The position numbers and the translations under genes were made by a program. From Serendipita indica DSM 11827 (Eukaryota; Basidiomycota; Agaricomycetes; Sebacinales; Serendipitaceae), in contig CAJVGD010000017.1 in the NCBI GenBank assembly GCA_910890315.1, positions 372,001-436,000 on the forward strand: DNA of 64,000 nucleotides, written 5' to 3'. Below the pieces are notes generated by a model. The model saw nothing but the letters and a program-made list of their open reading frames with translations, was not told the DNA's origin and made no database searches. This document shows, piece by piece, positions 57,990-64,000 of this stretch; position 1 is the first letter of the stretch; each line of letters begins with the position of its first letter.

Positions 57990-58265
57990 TCGACCTTTCC
58001 TCTTTCTCAATCTAAAATCCCGGGTCTTTTTCAGATCGCAGACTGTCTAAACTTCGGGTCCGATGACCGTGTTGTGCGGAACTTCCAGGTGCACTGCTTG
58101 GGATCAGCAATTTAGCGATGCTGATCCGAAGACAGTTAAAAGGATAGAATTGGTTCGTCGTGATCCTCGTCTTCTGAGCATCGTACAACAAGATGGGTCT
58201 GGTATACGATTCGATCAACCATAGAGACAACATACAGCCAAGGGATCAGATATCCTAGCTCCTTA
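57990..58265 (+). pseudogene. Decayed 5' end of an NLR gene (remnant of NLR2-type first exon)
   Basis: It matches the NLR2 upstream and first exon (about 60,970-61,260) in order: a GACTGTC string, TTAGCGATG corresponding to the NLR2 start TTCGCGATG, GAGCATCGTACAACAAG versus GAGCAACGTACAACAAG, GGTATACGA.TCGATCAACC, and AGGGATCAGATATCCT. Several indels and stops destroy the frame, and nothing of the NACHT or WD40 part follows. It shows that gene C once had an NLR neighbour, like gene D. Confidence 0.7.
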
Positions 58266-59413
58266 TATATTGGGTATGATGGGCAAGAATTGGGAACAGT
58301 TGTCGAGAATGTTGAGAAAGAGTTGATACAAAGACACAGCCTGGTACGGTTCGAGCTCGCGCAGCTATGGCGGTCAAACCGTGCGTGGTAGAGGACAGAT
58401 ACCCCGACACCACCAAGCGGTTTGCTCCTCGCGGACGAGCGGGATTCCCGAGACTAGACGGTTAACCCGTAGGTTGCAATATGGGAATCCGAACGGGCCC
58501 TACGGCGAATGCCTAAAGCCATCGGAGAACTCACCGCCTACCTTTCTTCCGCCTCTGAGGTACTGGTTGCTGTTGTGAACCAGAGACTCACGAAATTTGT
58601 GCGCTGATGAAAATCGGGTGTCGAACACTTGGTGTGGCACTGGCAAGTTGACCAAGCTGGCACGGCTCCATCCAATATTGACAGATTCCATTAACGAGGC
58701 TCGGTCACAGGCCACCTTCATGCTCTTATCTTCCACCAAACTGATCCCGGGTAGTACGAAGTGTGATGTACAAGATGATTGGTCTACTATGTGTGAGCCC
58801 CTTACACGTCGCTGAGCTGGCCGTCATTCTCAAGCTCACTTGAGGACCCGAACGGGCCACAGTGTTGGTACAGAATATTTCAAACCATCAGGCTCTCTAG
58901 ACTGCTAGAATGACGAAGTTTGACATTCTCAGTACCGCATTTGGTGATATTCATCTCTCGTGGCATTCTGCGACTCTGGTGGCACTTGGCGAGCACCATC
59001 GGAGCAATGGAGCATCCGGGGACGCTTGTAGGTCTGATAACGGCGACGTCATTCAAGATATAACAATTAACCCGCCTTATATCCGCAAGGCTCCTATCCA
59101 TGCGACATCGTCTCTTTATTCGGCGCGAGGGCCGAAATACATACTCCCTCGTGAATCGTAGGAATCGGTTGTATACTCCGCTGAACACATTTGGACATTG
59201 CCCTTCCCTTGTAGTGCCTCCTGCGTATTGACAATGCTAAATTCTCATGTGGTGTACGCCCTTGCGAGCTATCAGAGTGGCAATTCAAATAGTTTATCAG
59301 CCACTGTTAACCAGCAGACACGTGGATGCCTCTCTACTGATTGTGGGATAGATAAGGCTCTGAAAGATATATAAGAATTCTCCGGCCTGGCTGAGGCCTT
59401 CCTCATCATCATC
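58266..59413. other. Intergenic region; unit-1/unit-2 junction and flank of copy D
   Basis: 58,266-58,590 is unique sequence with no recognisable gene. From 58,590 it repeats the flank found at 55,640. Short open frames have no recognised content. Confidence 0.5.
59306..59324 (+). promoter_or_regulatory. Family promoter module, copy D
   Basis: GTTAACCAGCAGA then CACGTG (59319-59324), 90 bp before the ATG, then GATAGATAAGG, as in copies B and C. Confidence 0.65.
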
Positions 59414-60852
59414 ATGGCTTTCGCACTTGCCGTCTACTCCCTGTCAGCCCGCGCTCCTCAAGATGGCACGTCGAACACGACAGAATGCCTGCCATCGTGC
59501 GCGAAACAGTACAGGAGTCTACCTGGGATTGTTCTGAGCTGTCTCACTACAATCTTTTTATGCATCTGGGTGGCGCTTCATCTCAACGTTCCCGAGCCCG
59601 TGGATACCAGAGGCTTGGACCGCTTCGAGCGATTCAAAGTCTGGCTCATGTCGTTTATTAGATGCACCGTGACTCCCATTCTTGTGACCCTAGTGTTCCC
59701 TGAATGGGTTTTGGGTATGGCCGTTCTTCAATTCCGTAAGGCCACTCAACTGGCCAAGAAGATTGGTATGGTGCACATTTTGTTTCATTAACTTTTATTG
59801 ACCGGTTCACTGTAAGGTGGCACACGCCAACAAGGATTCTTCATCTTAATGGGTGGCTTTCATCTCTTTAAACGAAGCCAGGGGTCTTTAAGGGATCAGA
59901 TCGAGGCCATACAGAGGGACGGAGAAGAAAACCATCCACTGGTCAAATTATCGGGGGCGGAAGAGGGAGATGGTCGACTTCGCGATGCGCCAAATAACAA
60001 AGCGACCCGCCTACTCGAAGAGGAAGCCGGAGAGCCTGTTCATCCTCTTGATGAATTTGATGTGTGTCGCCTTATCGACACTGGCAAACTCCACTTCCCT
60101 CCCTCTGCCGAGCTACTGGACAGGTGCAAGAGCGACGGACTCGCAAAGTTCCTTGTCATCGTCCAGACCCTATGGTTCATCGCTCAGTGCATCGCACGGA
60201 AAGTCAGCAAACTCCCACTCACCGAGCTTGAGGTCGTTACGCTTGGCTATACTCTACTTACGGTGGGCATGTACGTTGTCTGGTGGGACAAGCCCTACCG
60301 GGTAGCATTCCCTGTGCGTGTGTATGGAACACTCCCTGAGCGTACAGAAGAGCAAGAATGGCTCATGTTGAAGTCGTCGGACTGGTCTGAGATGGTCGTT
60401 CAGTATGCCTCGGGCACTCAGGGTGCGTTTGTCGAGCTCCGGAGTGTGAAACGAATTCCAATGTTTCACTCTGGGTACATAAAAGGAGAGTGAATATTCG
60501 CGAACTCGCCGGCGCGATGACCACAATCATTGTTGGGACATTGTTTGGTGCTGTCCATTTCCTTGGGTGGTCATCGCCTTTTCCATCCAGTCATATGCAA
60601 TTTCTCTGGCGATTTGCGACAATTGTCATGACTGCAGTTCCGCCTGCTGCAGTCATACTCACACTCATCATGGCATCAATTGAAGTGATCTTCGACCTGG
60701 ATAACTCGTTCACTTACTCCCTAGTTCTATTACCTCCACTCTACCTCGCTGGAAGAGGTATAACCATCGTGCTTGCGTTGGTGACGCTCGCATCACTCCC
60801 ACTTGAGGCATATCGGGATGTGGAATGGTCTGACTTCTTCCCCCACATCTAG
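59414..60852 (+). CDS. Agaricomycete multi-span membrane protein family, copy D (one frame disturbance)
   Basis: Exon 1 is 59414-59765 and exon 2 starts at 59817 (51-bp intron). Family marks are complete: SLPGIVLSCLTTIFLCIW, TPILVTLVFPEWVLGMAVLQF, TRQQGFFILMGGFHLFK, HPLDEFDVCRLI, LPLTELEVVTLGYTLLTV, WWDKPYRVAFPVRVYGTLP, then GTLFGAVHFLGW and YRDVEWSDFFPHI. Between MFHSGY and the next membrane segment (60,478-60,492, at AAAAGGAGAG) the frame shifts by one base: the first part ends YIKGE-stop, the rest is open to the normal C-terminus. A missing base next to the A run is the simplest reading, so this may be an intact gene with an assembly error or a young pseudogene. It ends 244 bp before the NLR2 ATG on the same strand. 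Confidence 0.75.
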
Positions 60853-61096
60853 CCCCTTCTATTCCTCTCATCTCTACCTTTCTTTGTTTCATATCTTCAA
60901 TGTGTAAAAGTTTGTACATCATCGAGATTTTGCCCAATACAAGCAAATACCGCACTATCCGATACTACTCGGCCATTCCTCTTGCTCAACCTAAAACTCC
61001 GGGTCCTTTGTAGATCATAGACTGTCGAAACTTCTGGCCCGATGATAGTCTTGTGCGAAACTTCCCGCTTCGCCACTTGGAATCTTCCACTTCGCG

Positions 61097-64000
61097 ATGT
61101 CGACGCAACGCACAACCAAAAATAGCATAATTTCCAATTCATCGGGATCCTCGACTTTTGAGCAACGTACAACAAGTAAGAAGGACCAGGTATACGACGC
61201 GATCAACCTTGGACTCGACGTGGTCGCAAATACAGCCGAGGGATCAGATATCCTGGCTCCTCTGAAAGCCGCTTGCCGGACAACAAAATCGATCCTTGAA
61301 GTGGTACAGGTAATTTGACGAACCTAGCCGGTTCCATGATCTAATGAATGTGACAGGCGATTGAGAACAACCGAGAAGAATGGAGCGACCTAACCCGGCG
61401 GTTGAAGGAATATATGTCTACACTAGAGGAGCAAATAGCCTTGTTTGAGACCTATTCCCCGGCGGACAGAGGCGTCAACGAGGCGTTTAGTCGACCGCTC
61501 ATCCATTACGTCGAGTACGTGGATAGTGAAAATATATTAAAATAGGCTGAGATATACAGATTCCTCGAAACTATGCACGATACGGTTGTCGGTCTTAAGG
61601 AAAAACGCAGACGCAGCAGACTCGGCCTCCTCAAAGCGTTTAGCAGAGTAAAGATCGATACCGAGGAGATTCGTAAACTCAACCGAGAAATTGATGACAA
61701 ACACAAGCAGTTCATGGTGCGTGTTTCATCAACAATGTCCTAATTCTAACTTTGGACGTAGGCAGCATTGAACTTGTTTACCGCATTACGTGTTCAAGCC
61801 ATCGAATGGAACAGTAAGCTGAATTCCTTTTCGGTACAATTGCTTAGCATTTCAAGTTGCGATACTCCAGCTGCCAGCGGTGGCATTCGTTGCAGCCTCA
61901 GTTCACACTACCTGTTTGCAAGGAACACGTCGAGCCGTTCTCCAAACAATCTCGGATTGGGCCGAAGATAAAGTATCGGATAAACCGATATTTTGGCTTT
62001 GTGACATAGCTGGTTCTGGCAAATCCACAGTTGCAATGTCGGCAGTGGAGTCATGGACAAGGTCAGGCCTCCTGGGCGGCCGGTTCTTCTTCTCCATAGC
62101 AAGCAGCGAAGGGTCGACCACCGACAAGTTCTGTTCCACCATAGCAAGGGACCTTGTTCATTACATCCCGGAGCTCGCGCCGCAGGTCGCTGGAGCCGTG
62201 AAACAGAATCCCTCTTTCATGCGAAGCTCTCTTGATGAGCAATTCAATACCCTCGTCAGTAAACCCATTCGTCATTGGCAACGGCCTGTCGTTCTTGTCG
62301 TCGACGCCCTTGACGAATGCAAATCCCCATCACAGAGAAGAGAGCTGGTCAATACCTTATCTAAGGCGGTTCAGAATTGCAGAAATCTCAAGGTGTTTAT
62401 GACGAGCAGGCCAGATCCTATTGTCCAAGCAGTCCTAGGATCGCTCTCGATCAAAGCCAAGTTGGAGGACCGCCTCCACAATATCAATCATCCTGATAAT
62501 ATCGACGACATCACTATTTATGTCCATCAATCACTAGATGGAATACTGTCCGAGGACAAGAGGCGGAGACTAGTAGCAAAGGCCAACGGGTTGTTCATCT
62601 GGGCGAGCACTGCATGTAGAATGCTCAACAGCGAGACAAGCCTGACCCCTCCTGACATTACGTTCAATCGTCTCATGTCCATGGACCAAGCTGGCGCCAT
62701 AGACAGTCTGTACAGCCTCGTCTTCGAGCGCATAGACCCCGAGCAGTGCGAGGTGATGTACGAGATGCTTGGCTTACTGCTCGCTGCCTTCGAGCCGCTC
62801 AACGCCGAAGAGCTGGACGACATTCTCCAGCATGCCGGGGTGCCCGGGAGCGCCAAGGCGTTGGTGCGGAATCTCGGGAGCGTGCTTACCGAGGTCGGAA
62901 CTGGAAACCTAATTCAGTTCCGGCATCCAACCCTTGTTGAATACCTTCGACGCTGCTCCGCTGTCGATAGCCGCAACAAGGGACACATCAACATGAGCAA
63001 GTCGCATGGTCAAGCCGCATCATGGTGTCTCAAATGCTTCAAGTCGCCAACTGAAGGTCTCAGGTTCAATATATGTCAAATCGAATCATCTTTCTGTCTA
63101 AATAGAGAGACTCCAAATCTCGACACCAAAATATCAAAATTCATTTCGAGAAGACTTCGATATGCCAGCTCTCACTGGTTGTTCCATGTGACAGAAACTG
63201 ACAACAACTGGCGATCCACGCTCAAGACCGAGCTTCAATACATCATTCGATTCCCATACGTGCTATATTGGATGGAAATACTGAGCTTTACCGGAGGTGT
63301 GGCACGAGCACTAGCTGGTCTTCGAGCTGTGATGGCCCACAGAGACGTGAGTGGCTTATTCCAATTAAAGTTGACCACTTACGCAGCAGGCAGATTGAAG
63401 AGGAAACCAGAGGCATTATGAACGAGATCAGGCGGTTCCTAATTGCATTTTCGGTACCAATCCAGGAGAGCGCCCCACACATCTACATTTCCGCGCTTCC
63501 ATTTACTCCGACAAGGTCAAAGCTACATATGGTTGGCATAACCAAATATGCTAATACCATTAATGTGACACGGGGCCTTGAGAAGTATCCCGGCCTCCCA
63601 GAGCTTTTGGTGGCCACGAAAGTCCCGTCAGTGCCATCGCGTTCTCGCTAGACGGATCGAAAATGGCCTCTGGTTCATTCGATAACACGGTTCGGCTATG
63701 GGATACAGAAACAGGACAGCCGTTAGGAGAGCCACTTAGGGGTCACGAAGGATCGGTCACGGCTATTGCCTTTTCGTCGGACGGCTCACGAATCGTCTCG
63801 GGCTCGGATGATAGGACGATTAGAGTATGGGATGCAAACGGTGGGCAGTCATTAGGAGAGCCACTCCAAGGCCATGAAGGCTTGGTAAGGGCTGTCGCAT
63901 TTTCGCTAGACGGCTTGCGAATACTCTCTGGCTCGGACGACAATACCATTAGACTGTGGGATACAGCTACTGGTGAGCCATTGGGAGAGATACTTCGGGG
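61097..64000 (+). CDS. NLR2: NACHT-WD40 receptor, cut by the window edge
   Basis: The start is MSTQRTTKNSIISNSSG; exon 1 has GSDILAPLKAACRTTKSILE, exon 2 AIENNREEWSDLTRRLKEYM, exon 3 FLETMHDTVVGLKEKRRRSR and KIDTEEIRKLNREIDDKHKQ: an N-terminal helical bundle like MLKL/HeLo. The NACHT exon has FWLCDIAGSGKSTVAMS, PVVLVVDALDECKS, LKVFMTSRPDP and FRHPTLVEYLRR. After an intron (GTGAGT..GGCAG near 63,347-63,396) come IRRFLIAFSVPIQESAPHIY and at least three WD40 units (GHEGSVTAIAFSSDGSRI..). It is paralogous to NLR1 throughout. At 63,595-63,610 (CTCCCAG) the frame shifts by one base relative to the NLR1 reading PRTLRG, so it is either mis-assembled or frameshifted between the linker and the WD40 array. 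Confidence 0.85.

Larger units (their letters stand above)
55640..58265 (+). repeat. Tandem segmental duplication, unit 1 (gene C + NLR 5' remnant)
   Basis: This unit aligns by eye with 58,590-61,270 along its whole length: upstream flank, membrane-family gene, 3' flank (CCAATACAAGCAAATACCGC is shared) and the start of an NLR gene (AGGGATCAGATATCCT shared). Unit 1 stops matching at about 58,265, within the first NLR exon. Divergence is clear but moderate, so it is not a very recent event. Confidence 0.75.
58590..61270 (+). repeat. Tandem segmental duplication, unit 2 (gene D + NLR2 start)
   Basis: Partner of 55,640-58,265. After 61,270 the NLR2 gene continues without a counterpart in unit 1. 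Confidence 0.75.

Overview
The window looks like a nuclear contig of a filamentous basidiomycete of the class Agaricomycetes. Genes are dense and lie on both strands. Most introns are about 45-60 bp with GT...CTGAC/CTAAC...AG signals. Families typical of mushroom-forming fungi are present: NACHT-WD40 receptors, F-box-like proteins with an N-terminal coiled coil, a Cys-rich PARP-like protein, FIST-domain and degenerate kinase-like proteins, and an expanded two-exon membrane-protein family of unknown function. A Ceratobasidiaceae/Rhizoctonia-like source is a guess. I see no tRNA, rRNA, CRISPR array or intact transposon.

Layout. 0-5 kb: a weak left edge, then a secreted, Ser/Thr-rich single-pass membrane protein (-). 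5-7 kb: a MARVEL-like four-helix membrane domain open in frame into a PARP-type ADP-ribosyltransferase (+). 7-12 kb: two copies (A, B) of the membrane-protein family (-), separated by 2.3 kb without a recognisable gene. 12.5-20.6 kb: a housekeeping run on the minus strand (LEA-2-like membrane protein, RNA polymerase III subunit RPC9, F-box/WD40 protein, GCFC2/PAXBP1-like splicing protein, URM1, a small unknown). 20.9-24.1 kb: a membrane DnaJ protein and a Qa-SNARE (+). 24.4-27.5 kb: a divergent pair, nucleolar L1-domain protein (-) and mitochondrial ribosomal uL5m (+). 27.8-33.8 kb: a large SH3-RasGEF of CDC25 type (-). 35-42.5 kb: an unknown gene, a membrane-anchored alpha/beta hydrolase, a small NDUFA4/B12D-like protein, a degenerate kinase-like protein and an F-box-like protein. 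42.8-51 kb: a NACHT receptor with 14 WD40 repeats (NLR1, -), a FIST-domain protein, and a tandem array of three small Cys-rich proteins that I cannot place in a known family. 51.1-55.5 kb: a quinone oxidoreductase and RRP6, divergently transcribed. 55.6-64 kb: a tandem duplication whose unit is [membrane-family gene + NLR]; unit 1 keeps gene C and only a decayed NLR 5' end, unit 2 has gene D and NLR2, which runs off the window.

The most interesting biology is in the last part. A membrane-protein gene and an NLR were duplicated together, the NLRs carry an N-terminal helical region resembling the MLKL/HeLo-like bundle, and three of the four membrane-family genes share a promoter module (GTTAACCAGCAG + CACGTG + GATAAG) at constant distance from the ATG. 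This fits, but does not prove, a paired receptor/membrane-effector module of fungal innate immunity or allorecognition. Other candidates for something new are the MARVEL-PARP fusion and the three-copy Cys-rich family next to the FIST gene.

Caution: five or six genes contain an apparent one-base frame disturbance inside otherwise conserved coding sequence (L1-domain, DnaJ, LEA-2-like, membrane-family copy D, NLR2, Cys-rich copy 3). Assembly error is at least as likely as pseudogenisation. Exon boundaries were placed by eye from splice signals, reading phase and remembered family sequences.
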